From Aurantiochytrium sp. KH105 (taxonomy: Eukaryota; Sar; Bigyra; Thraustochytrida; Thraustochytriidae): DNA of 64,000 bases. The notes below the pieces were generated by a model. It saw only the letters and a program-made list of their open reading frames with translations, was not told where the DNA came from and did no database searches. Of the stretch, positions 18,164 through 27,900 are shown in pieces (position 1 is the first letter of the stretch; each line of letters opens with the position of its first letter). A program made the position numbers and the translations under genes. The stretch spans positions 62,001 through 126,000 of the forward strand of contig BGKB01000190.1 in assembly GCA_003116975.1 (NCBI GenBank), in the 5' to 3' direction.

Positions 18164-18793
18164 TCAGGAGGCCGGGGTCTTCTTGCTCTTGCGCGTGAAC
18201 ACGCGCTTGACGGTGCGCGAGGCCGACTTGGCCACCTCGCCGGCCTTGCGGCTGGGCGAGCGTCGTGGCCTGGAGGACGAAGCCGTCGAGGCCACGGACT
18301 GGATCTCGTCAGGGTTCAAGGCGTCCTTGCCCTTGGCCTGCTTCTGCTTCATCTCCTCAGCGTCGCTGCCCGCCGCGTCGGCCTTGACGACGGCGCCCGC
18401 ATCTGGCTCTGCCACGGCGTTCACGTCGGCGATGGCCAGCTCGCCATGCTGCGACCCCAGCTCGGCGTGCTCAATATCCTCCGCCAGCGGAATGCCGCCC
18501 GATGTCGCAGCGGCCCCATCCGCGCTGGTCTCGTCCTGCTCCAGCTGCTGCTGCTGCGCCTCGTCGGCGTCGTCGACGCGCTCGCCGACGCGCTCGGGTT
18601 CCGCGCTCGCCGCGGTCCCGGGCTCTGCGCGGCCTCCCTGGCCGCCCGCTTCCGCCTCGCCTCCGCCCGCGTCCGCCGCCGCCGCCGCCGCCCGCGTCTG
18701 CGCCGCCGCCGCCGGCCCCGCCGCCCGCGCGCCGCCGGCGCGTGCCGGCGCGGCGTCCTCGTCGAACTTGCATGCCGCGAGGAGGTTGCCCAT
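18164..18793 (-). CDS. Small Ala/Glu-rich protein with MGNLLAAC acylation motif
   Basis: 209 residues. The start is set at 18793 because MGNLLAAC is a textbook dual-acylation signal (Gly2 N-myristoylation, nearby Cys8 S-palmitoylation), predicting attachment to the plasma or flagellar membrane. The open frame runs far upstream but with no coding-like sequence there. The body is Ala/Glu/Gly-rich and largely disordered, with a Gln run in the middle and a basic Ser/Lys/Arg C-terminus (RPRRSPSRKAG and a Lys-rich end). There is no enzyme motif. Function unknown; a membrane-associated scaffold is a reasonable guess. Confidence 0.68.
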   Translation of the reverse strand: MGNLLAACKFDEDAAPARAGGARAAGPAAAAQTRAAAAAADAGGGEAEAGGQGGRAEPGTAASAEPERVGERVDDADEAQQQQLEQDETSADGAAATSGGIPLAEDIEHAELGSQHGELAIADVNAVAEPDAGAVVKADAAGSDAEEMKQKQAKGKDALNPDEIQSVASTASSSRPRRSPSRKAGEVAKSASRTVKRVFTRKSKKTPAS

Positions 18794-19196
18794 GGCGCCA
18801 AAAAGCTCCGCTCCGCTCCTCCGCTCTTCCGCCCGCTCCGCCCCGATGTCTGCTCTGCCCTGCCCTGCCCCGCCCCGCCGCGCTGCCGCGCCTGGCTCCC
18901 GCGCGCGCGCGCCGCTCTGCAGCCGGCCGCCGCGTGCGCCGCTCGTGCGAGGTCCAGTTCTGCGTCGCGGTCGCGCCTTGCCTTCCCGGGCCTGTAGCAG
19001 AACAGCGTTGCGGGGCGGAGCCTTGCGGAAAGCGCCGAGGGGGGGGCGCATCGACGGAGCGTGTGGAGACGTGGTGCGTGCGATGCATGCGGCTAGTAGA
19101 CGTATGCGCAACGTGAAAGAAAGAAAGAGAGAAAGAAACAAAGAAACAAAGACAGAGAGAAGCAAGGGAAAGATAAAAGCAAAGACGTTTGGGGGG
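18794..19196. other. Intergenic region upstream of the acylated-protein gene
   Basis: It holds the promoter side of the acylated-protein gene and the 3' flank of Sec62. There is a GAAAGAAAGAGAGAAAGAAA purine tract near 19115-19165. The long open frames across it in several readings are GC-driven shadows. No gene seen. Confidence 0.5.
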
Positions 19197-20366
19197 CTAG
19201 ATGTCAAGATCTTCGTCGTCGTCATCATCGTCATCGTCGTCATCGTTTCCGTCGTTGTCGTCTTCGTCGTCCTCGCCATCATCGTCGTCAGCAGCCGCAG
19301 CAGCAGCTTTTGCGGCGGCCTCGGCCTCGTCGGCCTCAATAATGGCCTCGAGAGCTTCGTCATCCTCGTCAACGTCTTCGACCTCATCGTCCGCAGACCG
19401 TGGTGCAGAAGGGTCGAATGCAGGCTCGTCATCGTCGTCATCACCGTCTCCGGGACTTGCGTTGTCCTCAGCAATAAGCTTTTCGAGCTCCTCGACCTTG
19501 AAGACAGAATTCTTGAGAGCCTGTTCAATCTCCGAGGGCTTGTCGCCAAGCAACTTGCCATCATAAAGCTCCGCGAGGAAATCCATCTGCTGCGCGTAAA
19601 GCTCGTCGAACTCGGTTGGCTGTTGCCAGCACCAGGCGGCAAAGGCAATGAGCACAAAGGCGCCCGAAATACGAAAGTAGTACGACTGCATGAGATCGTC
19701 GGCAGTCTGGAAAGAGTATACTGGGCGAAAACTGTCTGCGACGCCAAGATCGTCGTCGAAAAAGTTGGGGAGAATCCAAAACTCAAAACCAATGGTCCAA
19801 AACACAATGTAAAGCAAAAGACGCACCGTGAAGAGCACAAAGAGGAAGAGCAAAATTGTCACTGCAACGTACCAGATGCCAACTTTGGCAAACTGGGGCC
19901 ATACAGGAAACAGGCACATCGCCGTGACAACGACAATCAGCAAAACGAGCAGCATATTGCGCATCGTGTTGGAACCCTGGTAAATCCACGTCAAGTAGCT
20001 ATCGGGGCCAAACTCGTTGGTCCGAATGGGTCGCAAAATCCGCCGTTTCTTATCTGCAACCTCGGAGGCGTGGATGAGCCCCATGCGCAAGAGGGCGAGG
20101 CCCACCTTGATGGCGTCCTCTTCGGTCTCGCATGGTGGCTTGTTTTTGGCTGGTTTCCCGGCGCACAGTACTTCGATCAGCTTTTTGCCGCGAAAGTAGT
20201 TGACACGCTTGTCCATTTGCACGGCCTCGCGCAGGGGGATGTTGGCGTGCAGGTAGCTCGCGAACCGTTTCACCTGCTGCTCGTCCTGCAGCATTTGATC
20301 GAGCGACGCGCCCGAGGCCTTTGGCGCCGCGGGCGACGCCTCGGCGGCTGCTGCAGGGCTCGCCAT
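19197..20366 (-). CDS. SEC62: Sec62, ER protein translocation subunit
   Basis: 389 residues. Sec62 works with the Sec61 channel and Sec63 in post-translational import into the ER and in ER-phagy in some species. The N-terminal cytosolic domain contains LREAVQMDKRVNYFRGKKLI and a downstream ADKKRRILRPI segment, both typical. Two close membrane spans follow (about residues 137-157 and 165-190), then a third hydrophobic segment near residue 232 that may be a membrane-associated helix. The C-terminus is extremely acidic, ending in a run of Asp encoded by a GAC/GAT array. The start ATG at 20366 was chosen because it opens the Ala/Pro-rich leader before the conserved domain; the longer frame reads back into the ARP1 gene on the other strand. 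Confidence 0.9.
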   Translation of the reverse strand: MASPAAAAEASPAAPKASGASLDQMLQDEQQVKRFASYLHANIPLREAVQMDKRVNYFRGKKLIEVLCAGKPAKNKPPCETEEDAIKVGLALLRMGLIHASEVADKKRRILRPIRTNEFGPDSYLTWIYQGSNTMRNMLLVLLIVVVTAMCLFPVWPQFAKVGIWYVAVTILLFLFVLFTVRLLLYIVFWTIGFEFWILPNFFDDDLGVADSFRPVYSFQTADDLMQSYYFRISGAFVLIAFAAWCWQQPTEFDELYAQQMDFLAELYDGKLLGDKPSEIEQALKNSVFKVEELEKLIAEDNASPGDGDDDDDEPAFDPSAPRSADDEVEDVDEDDEALEAIIEADEAEAAAKAAAAAADDDDGEDDEDDNDGNDDDDDDDDDDEDLDI

Positions 20367-20928
20367 CGTCCGTTCGTTCGTTCGCTGCCGAGCGAGCAAG
20401 TGAGCCCCGGCCCAGCGCGTCCGCGAGAAAGCGCCGCAGAGACCGACCGCGAGGCCCTGCGGAGAAGAGCGCGCGCCGCGCAAAAGGGCCACGCACGCAG
20501 CCGCGAGAAAGCGCGGGACCGTCGCGGAGAGCGGAGTGGGATTGCTCCCGGCCTCTCTTCTGGCTCGTTCTGTTGCCACGTTGTCATTGGCAGAGTCGAG
20601 TCGCTCGCTCTCCGCGAAACCGCAACGTCGAAAAACGTGGGGGTTACGTCTCGAGACGTTTCGCGACGACCAACCGCCGCAAGATCGATCGATCGATCGA
20701 TCGATTCGCCAAGATTGAGAGGGCATTGATTGCAATCGAAGAAAGCCCGCGGCGAGACCGCCCGCTCGCTCGCTCGCGCGGTGGCTGCGCCGGCTCGCTG
20801 GCGCGCGAACGCCTCCTCGCGTCGCTCGCTCGACCCCGAGCTCGCGCGGAAGCGAGACGCTGTAGGAGCTACAGCGTTCGGGCGGGCGAAACGACGAGCA
20901 CGTCAAGGCGACACCACCACCATCCACG
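20367..20928. promoter_or_regulatory. Divergent promoter region between Sec62 and ARP1, with ATCG array
   Basis: It separates two head-to-head genes. A run of about five ATCG units lies at 20684-20704, next to a CGTCTCGAGACG palindrome near 20646. Several CTCGCTCG runs follow toward the ARP1 start. No gene seen. Confidence 0.5.
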
Positions 20929-22143
20929 ATGGCGACCGCAGCAGCAACGGGCGCGGGCGGAGCAGGTGGCGGCTCGGGCGGAGCGGCAGGGCGTGCAGGC
21001 ATCGACTCGAACCAGCCTGTGGTGATTGATAATGGAACGGGAACTGTCAAAGCCGGATTCGCCGGCGGAGACGCGCCCAAGATCGTCTTCCCAAGCTTTG
21101 TGGGCAAGCCCAAACATTTGCGTGTTATGCTGCAGACCAAGCTCGAGGGCGATAGCTTTGTGGGCAAGACGGCCGAGGAGCATCGCGGAGTCCTTTCGCT
21201 TGAGTATCCCATGGAGCATGGCGTCGTGAGGGACTGGGATGCCATGGAAAAGATCTGGTCGCACGTGTATAGCTCCGAGAATCTCGATATTTCGAGCGAG
21301 GAGCACCCTGTTCTTCTCACCGAGGCACCCCTCAACCCGCGCACAAACCGCGAACGCGCTGCAGAAGTCTTTTTCGAGACCTTTGGCGCCCCCGCGCTCT
21401 TTGTGTCGCCCCAAGCCACGCTCAGTCTCTACGCCTCGGGGAGAACCACAGGCGTCGTGCTAGACTCGGGCGATGGTGTTACGCATGCTGTCCCCGTGTA
21501 TGAAGGATTTACCATGCCGCACGCGATCACGCGAATGGACGTTGCCGGTAGAGATGTCACCAACCACCTCATGACTCTCTTGCGAAAAGCGGGCTACGTC
21601 TTTCACACCTCTGCAGAGCGCGAGGTCGTCAAGGCCATCAAGGAGCAAGCTTGCTACGTCGCCTTTAACCCCACAAAGGAGGAGCGCTTGGAGCAAGAGA
21701 AACATTCGAGCAAGTACACGTTCAAGCTGCCCGACGGAACGGCCGTTGATGTTGGGCCCGAGCGTTTTCGCGCGCCTGAAATTCTCTTCAACCCGAGTCT
21801 CGTGGGGCTCGAGTACGCCGGTGCACACCATTGCATTGTGGATGCAATTTTCAAGTCTGATCTCGACCTCCGCAAGACCTTGCTCTCACAAATTGTCTTG
21901 GCCGGCGGTTCCACCATGTTTGCCGGTTTCGGTGACCGCATGCTCAATGAAGTCCGCAAGGCGACGCCCAAGGCTGCCGCATCCGGCGTCAAGATTCGCA
22001 TTGCTGCACCACCAAATCGTGATCAGCTTACCTGGACTGGTGGTTCTATTCTCGCTTCACTTGCGACTTTCAAGTCCATGTGGGTGTCGAAGCAGGACTA
22101 CGAGGAGCATGGCGCTTCTATATTGCATCGTAGAAGCATCTGA
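20929..22143 (+). CDS. ARP1: ARP1 / centractin, dynactin filament subunit
   Basis: 404 residues. ARP1 forms the short actin-like filament at the core of dynactin, the activator of cytoplasmic dynein. The N-terminal 25 residues are a Gly/Ala-rich extension; the actin fold then begins at [23 protein letters not shown]1-specific stretches rather than conventional actin ones are present: [40 protein letters not shown], and a C-terminus [20 protein letters not shown] matching the centractin ending. ATP-binding loops look intact. The length is close to animal ARP1 (376) plus the extension. It is head-to-head with Sec62. Dynactin p27 lies about 2 kb downstream, with one gene between. Confidence 0.95.
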   Translation: MATAAATGAGGAGGGSGGAAGRAGIDSNQPVVIDNGTGTVKAGFAGGDAPKIVFPSFVGKPKHLRVMLQTKLEGDSFVGKTAEEHRGVLSLEYPMEHGVVRDWDAMEKIWSHVYSSENLDISSEEHPVLLTEAPLNPRTNRERAAEVFFETFGAPALFVSPQATLSLYASGRTTGVVLDSGDGVTHAVPVYEGFTMPHAITRMDVAGRDVTNHLMTLLRKAGYVFHTSAEREVVKAIKEQACYVAFNPTKEERLEQEKHSSKYTFKLPDGTAVDVGPERFRAPEILFNPSLVGLEYAGAHHCIVDAIFKSDLDLRKTLLSQIVLAGGSTMFAGFGDRMLNEVRKATPKAAASGVKIRIAAPPNRDQLTWTGGSILASLATFKSMWVSKQDYEEHGASILHRRSI

Positions 22144-22567
22144 TCTGTTGACCATTTTGCGTCTCGTCCTCGCTTGCAGACCCGTATACAACCTCAGTGT
22201 GAGCGCACGAGCGCGCGAGCGCGCAAGCAGTCTTGTTGCGAGCTCTAGAGCCCGTTACAACGATTCCATCCACTCTTGCATCCATTCATCCATTCATATA
22301 CATCCATCATACATACATCAAGAGATTCCCTTTTTCTTCTTTTCTGTTCTTTTCTTTTCTCTACAACTGTGAGTACCAAATAGTCAATCAACGACACATA
22401 GGCCTACGTTCACCTTGTTGCAAAAGAGAAAAGAATGAAGGCACGAAACAAGTAAAGCTAGATGCGTCGGAATGCAACAAAGGGCCAAAACGCACGGCCT
22501 CACGATGTCTAACCCTTTAGTTTCTCTTCGGGATGGATAAAGGTTAACGTTGATTCGAAAAACCCGC
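22144..22567. other. 3' flank between ARP1 and the tRNA thiouridylase gene
   Basis: Convergent gap with CATT/CATA-type short repeats at about 22267-22321 and a TTTTCTTTTCT pyrimidine tract near 22340-22365. No gene seen. Confidence 0.5.
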
Positions 22568-23932
22568 TCACAATCTTGTCGAAGCTGCCATCTCCGGCGT
22601 TGCGGAGGTGCCGTCTGCATCCTCGCTTGCCAAACTCTGGACCTCATGGATGACGCCGCCCCCAAGACACACGTCGCCCAAATAAAAGGCAGCAACCTGT
22701 TGCGACGTTGCGCTGCCGGCGGCATTCTCGAAACGCACCTCGAGCCACTCGCACGAGGCGTCCGTAAAGCGGAGAGTCACGGGAACATCCTGCGTGCGAT
22801 AGCGCACTTTGCACATGCACGACAAAGTGCTCTTGCCAGGATTCTCACCGAGTGGCCCGGGCGCTTCTCCGTTTACCCAATAAAGTGCGCTGCGATGTAT
22901 TCGCAAGGCCTGCGCAAGTAGCAGTGGGTGACGCGGATTGTCGACGACGAGAATGCGGCCCGTTGCAATATTTTTTCGCGCAACATACATTTTGCTGGCG
23001 GCGCCGGAGATTGGCGCACGCTGACCATGCGTAAAAGCATGCACATTGCTGTGTGTCCCAAGATGGACGCCATCCTCATTGACAAAGTCTCCACCAACAG
23101 GCTCAATGTACTCTTCGATGAAGTCGCCGAACTTGCGCTTGCCCACAAAGCAGATTCCTACACTGTCTTTCTTGCTGGCTGTGCAGAGACCAGCCTCGGC
23201 CGCAATTTCACGGACACGTGTTTTGTGCAAATGACCAAGCGGAAAGTGCACACGACGGAGCGCCTCGCCAGGGACGCCGCACAAAAAGTAAGTCTGGTCC
23301 TTGATCGGATCTACTGCCTTGACGAGCAGCGGTAGGGCGTTCGGGTCGGCCTCGTCGCGACGGAGCGATGCATAGTGGCCCGTCGCAAGATGCGTGTCCT
23401 TGCCGAAGCGTTCCTCTACATGCTTGCGAAAGCACTTGAACTTGATTTCCCGGTTGCAAAATATGTCAGGGTTGGGCGTCCCGCGCCTGAATCCTGTCAG
23501 ATATGGCTCAAAGACCTCATTCCAATACTCTTGCACAAAGTTCACCGCGTGCAACTCAATGTCCAGTTGCTCGCAAACCTCTCGCGCATATTTGTAGTCT
23601 TCTGCTATGGGACATGTGTACGAGTCGCCAGCCTCATCACCGGGGTCCCAGTTCTGCATAAAGACGCCCACGACCTCGTCGAACTGCCCGCTCTGCTTGA
23701 GCAGCAGCGCCGCCACCGACGAGTCCACGCCACCCGAGATGCCCACGACCACCCGCCTCTTGGCCACGGTGCTCGCCAGCGCCGAGTCGCCGCCACCACG
23801 CGGAGCGCTGCTCACGTGCCGGCTGGCGAAATGCAAGGGCCGCGCCCTCACGCGCTGCGCGATGCGGGCGAGCATGGCGCAGTCGCGGCGTCTCCTGTGC
23901 GCACGCGGGACGCTTTGCTTTGGGCTTTGCAA
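22568..23932 (-). CDS. MTU1: tRNA-specific 2-thiouridylase (MnmA/MTU1 type), probably mitochondrial
   Basis: 454 residues. The enzyme adenylates and thiolates U34 of tRNAs for Lys, Glu and Gln. The PP-loop SGGVDSS is residues 66-72. The first catalytic Cys is in GTPNPDIFCNREIKF, the second in KDSVGICFVGKRKF, and the KDQTYFL block lies between them. The C-terminal beta-barrel is present. The N-terminus from Met20 (MLARIAQRVRARPLHFASRH) is Arg-rich, amphipathic and free of acidic residues, a good mitochondrial presequence. Translation may therefore start at Met20 (base 23875) rather than the first ATG. It lies between the two dynactin genes, and its start is head-to-head with p27. Confidence 0.94.
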   Translation of the reverse strand: MQSPKQSVPRAHRRRRDCAMLARIAQRVRARPLHFASRHVSSAPRGGGDSALASTVAKRRVVVGISGGVDSSVAALLLKQSGQFDEVVGVFMQNWDPGDEAGDSYTCPIAEDYKYAREVCEQLDIELHAVNFVQEYWNEVFEPYLTGFRRGTPNPDIFCNREIKFKCFRKHVEERFGKDTHLATGHYASLRRDEADPNALPLLVKAVDPIKDQTYFLCGVPGEALRRVHFPLGHLHKTRVREIAAEAGLCTASKKDSVGICFVGKRKFGDFIEEYIEPVGGDFVNEDGVHLGTHSNVHAFTHGQRAPISGAASKMYVARKNIATGRILVVDNPRHPLLLAQALRIHRSALYWVNGEAPGPLGENPGKSTLSCMCKVRYRTQDVPVTLRFTDASCEWLEVRFENAAGSATSQQVAAFYLGDVCLGGGVIHEVQSLASEDADGTSATPEMAASTRL

Positions 23933-24116
23933 AGCGAGGCAAGCAAAGCATGCAGAGCAAGCAAGAACGTGGTAAAGACGATCGGGTCAAGACGAGGTAA
24001 AGACAGCAACCACAACGACGACGAGCAGGCAGATCGACAAGCTGACGAACGTTGCTTCGAGCGGGCAGGCGGCGCGCGCCGGGAGGAGGAAAGGGCAGAC
24101 GCGCGCGGCCGGTGCA

Positions 24117-24853
24117 ATGGTCGAGACGGAAGCTGCGCAGCAGCCCGCTCAGCTACGTATTGCCGAGGATGCCGTCGTGAGCAAGGACGTGGAGATTGTC
24201 GGGCCGCACGCCGTCGAAATTGGCCCGCGCTGCGTCGTGCAGCCACGGAGCAGACTTGTGGCCAGCCATGGACCAGTCATCATTGGTGCAGAGTGCATCA
24301 TCGAAGAACTCGTTGTCATCGAGTAAGTCCAGAAAACCAAACAAAGCGCTCACTGTCCAGCAGACAGCGGGGGCTCAATTAAGATCATGTAAAACACGAT
24401 GAAAAACTGACCCATCTACCAATGTCGCGACATGACATGCATGACATGTCATGACACGGCACGTTACGGTCGCGCTTCGTTTTCGATAGAACAACGCCAG
24501 AACACCCCCAAGCTCAAATCGGCAGCAGAAATCTACTCAAGGTCGGATGCAAAATTCAGGGCGCCTCGGTGGGCGACAACAATACTCTCGATATTCGTGC
24601 CAACGTGGGGCCAGGCTGTGTTGTCGGAAACGGCTGCACAGTCGGAGCAACTGCTACACTTGCAACGGACACGCAACTGGCAGACAATCATGCCGCCTTT
24701 TGCGTCGATGGCGAGACCAGGATACATGCCGTGCGACCTGCCCAAGAGGATCACATTTTGCTCATGGAGAGACACTTGTCGAGCCTTCTCGACGACGATA
24801 GCAAATCAGCCCTGCGGAAACACCACAAGCTCCTCTCGCCAACAGCGTCATAG
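24117..24853 (+). CDS. DCTN6: Dynactin subunit 6 (p27), two exons
   Basis: p27 sits with p25 and p62 at the pointed end of dynactin and helps cargo choice. Exon 1 is 24117-24322 and exon 2 is 24490-24853; the intron 24323-24489 begins GTAAGT and ends GATAG. Joined, they give 189 residues, against 190 in human p27. The hexapeptide left-handed beta-helix runs through both exons: GPRCVVQPRSRL and GPVIIGAECIIEE in exon 1, then IGSRNLLKVGCKIQG, VGDNNTLDIRANVGPGC and VGNGCTVGA in exon 2, in the family order. A C-terminal helix with HLSSLLDDD follows. The splice was chosen because it restores the family's IG-x-x-N-x-x-x-VGC block in frame. The intron carries a CATGACATGTCATG palindrome. Confidence 0.93.
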
Positions 24854-24996
24854 CGCGCGCATCATTCCTCGTCCGTTTATCTCTCCTGACCGAGGTCCGT
24901 GGCATGACACGTGGCCCGCCGCCTCGGTGGTACATTCATTTGTAATACAAGTGACTTTCTTTGTTTATTGTGCAAATAGATGCCTGCTCCCCATCT

Positions 24997-27900
24997 TCAA
25001 CGACCCCCTGCAGCCACGGCGGGCGTTGCCGTGTAAGGAGAGGTATCTTGAACCTCATACGTGCTCACGCTGTTGAGCAGCCATTGCGGCGTAAGTACGC
25101 GCACATTCGGCTGTGCCGTGATTGCTGCATAGTGGGGGTCTTGTCGCGCTGTGTCAAGGTTCTCACACAGAACCACGCACATTGACGAGGCGCCTGCACT
25201 CCGTGCCGCTTCAAGGTCGCGGCGGTTGCGAATCAATGTGCCACCGCACATGGAAAAAATCGACTCCAGATCCCGCTTCGGGGGCACACGACTTCCAGCA
25301 AAGCTTCCACACAGAAACATGGTAACTCCTGCGAAAAGCCCCTTGCCGCTGTCCTTGTCCTGAGCGTGCGCCTCTCTGGACCGCTTCGGGCCGTCGCGTG
25401 AGAGCCCAATCGTCTTCATATCGCCTTGAATCTCGTACGGGCCTTCGGCAAGCCATGCATTGGCATTGGCAGAATCCCGCACCCAACGCACGTCCACAAT
25501 CCAGAGTCCGGCGGCAATCGCACGCACATACTTGAGGGTTCGAGCCTTGGCAATTCTTCCCTGAGACGCTTTGCGTATGCAGGGGACGACGAGATGCGTC
25601 GCTCGCTCCGTGTCTTCCAACTCGACCTCCCCGTGCAAGTTGTAAATATCATCGACAATGTTCTGCCGCCGCGCTTCAGAGCTAAGGGAGGTCAACACGA
25701 TTGTTGGTCGTTTTGTCGACGAAAGAGCCACCTCGGGACCTGGACTACGGCTGCGTGTGCGTCGTTTTGTCGACTTGGACTTCTTTGCGGGACCGCTGGC
25801 TTTTGTGTCACCAGCAGCTGTGGGCAGAACTTCCTCGTCGCTTTGCGGCGCTGGCGATGCGGACCGTGTCTTGGTACCGCGACGCCGCTTTTGGCGCTGC
25901 GACGATGTTTTCGTTCCACTCCTCCGTTTTCCGCGAGAACTGCTGGTCTCCTTGGCGTCCTGTACATTCGTGTCGGTTCTTGCTTCATTCGCACCATCCA
26001 GGACGCGTGAGGAGCGCGTAGGCAATCGCTGAAGAGGCTGGCGTTCTCTTCCACCTTTTCGATTTTCATCGCCTTTCTTCTTCTCCTCCTTCTCGTTATC
26101 CTCCTCCTGCGCCTCCTCGGCTTTTTCGCTGGTTCTGCAAAACTGAGCGATTTCGGCCTGACTGATGAACGATTCCGGGTCGAAGCGATCACGCGGGGCG
26201 CTGCGCCGTTTGGGTCGACCGCGCGCACTCCATTGCTGCATGACAGGTGTAGCTGGCGTTGACTGGGTATGCGAACCGAGTAGACTTGTACTGTTAACGT
26301 CAATGCCAGAGGTAAGATGAATTGCCTCGACCATCTTTTCCCGTCGACCATCCAAAGCATACCGGATGTCGTACGTCCCATCAGAATGCACCTTGGTGAT
26401 CTTCCCCACGCCTCCAGGTTTGTTCATTCCTGGTTGCATGCGTCTAGCTACGGTGACAAAATCGCCCAAGGCAAAGCGCGGACTGGACGTCCCGTCGGTG
26501 GGCGCTGATTCTGGCTCGTGATTCCGTGTCGTCTGCGCCTTTGACTTGGACTTTGACAGCTTGCTCGGTGTCGCAACCGCATCGACGTGTGCAGCGGGCG
26601 CCTCGCTCTGTGCATGCTCAACAAAGCTGACAAGTGTATCAACTTGGGAGGGCGTGATGCTCGATTGCCGCGATGTAGAGGTCTTGCGTTTCTTGCTGGA
26701 GCGAACGATCTGTGACGGCGACGGCATCGATGCTGCTGCTGCTGCTGCTGCCGCTGCTGCCGCCGCCGACGACGATGATGAAGACGACGACGATGATGAT
26801 GACGAAGAAGAAGAGGATGTTTTCGGAACCATGTGCTTTTCCGGCGTGTCCTGTTGCGTTGCCGAGGGCGGATCAGCTGCTTCCGGATTTGCAACCGTGT
26901 TTTCGGCAAGGACATTCACCCCATTATCATCATTTCCATCGTCATGTTCTTGCGTCGATGCATTGTCTCGGGAATCCACATCCATTGCCACGTTTGTCGC
27001 TTGCGAGGCCTCGTCCACGGGCTCCTCTTGGTCCTCAATGACGATGGCATGCTGTGTCTCATTGTCGTTTGCAGCAACCGAACTTGCCTCGTCATAAGCG
27101 CCTTGCTCTTCATTCTTTGACTTGTTGTCAGATTCTTGCTGGTCTTGCTCAAGAGGCGATGGAGAAGATTGTGCCACCTCAGGCTCGCTGCTTTTCTCCT
27201 GACCCACGAGACTTTCCTGAAAAAGAACCTTCTCCAGATTATATGGTGGGCAGTGATCCACCTCGGTGTCTTCTTCCTCTGGCCCGCTTTTCCTTCGTTT
27301 CATTGCAGAAGGTTTTTCATCTGTTTCATCGACGCTTGCTAGAGGTCGTGGACGTGAAACGGTGGAGAGCGGAGTATCCATACTTTGGCTCTGGCTTTGA
27401 CTTTGGCTCTGACTGCGAGGCAAAAGGACTGTTGCGGGCGTCGTGGCCGCGCTCTTGGAAGAGAGCGGGGTACCCAGACTGTTCGAACCCAGGAAGGGAC
27501 CACGGCCTCTTCGAAAGGCACTCACGGGCGTCACATGTGTGCTGCGTCGAGTCTGCGAAGGATGAGACGCTGTGCGAATACGCGGGAGATCACTGCCCGC
27601 GGAAGAGATTGCATCCCCTTTCGGCTCTCCAGCTTTGTGGCTGTCTTGCGCCTGGTTCTCGGACTCATCCTTGCTTACATCTTCGTTTTCTTGTGTGGTG
27701 GCGGTCTGTGCCATTTGGGAGGGTTCCACAGCCTCGCTCGGCAAAAGCGTCGCCTCGACAACGGTATCTGCCGTGTCTACATCCTGCTGTGCCGAAGTCG
27801 CTGGTTGCGAATTCGTCTCTTCAACTGAAGCCTCTGGATGTAATGCAAGCTCGCGCTCCTCCGCTTGCTCATCTTCCTGCATGTCTTCTCCTTGTATGAC

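Noticed and set aside
18183-20729. 848-codon plus-strand open frame
   Set aside because: It is the complement of the acylated-protein and Sec62 genes; Ser/Ala and Val runs mirror the acidic repeats on the other strand.
20367-21419. N-terminal extension of the Sec62 frame
   Set aside because: It is antisense to ARP1 and has no Sec62-like sequence; the Sec62 start fits 20366.
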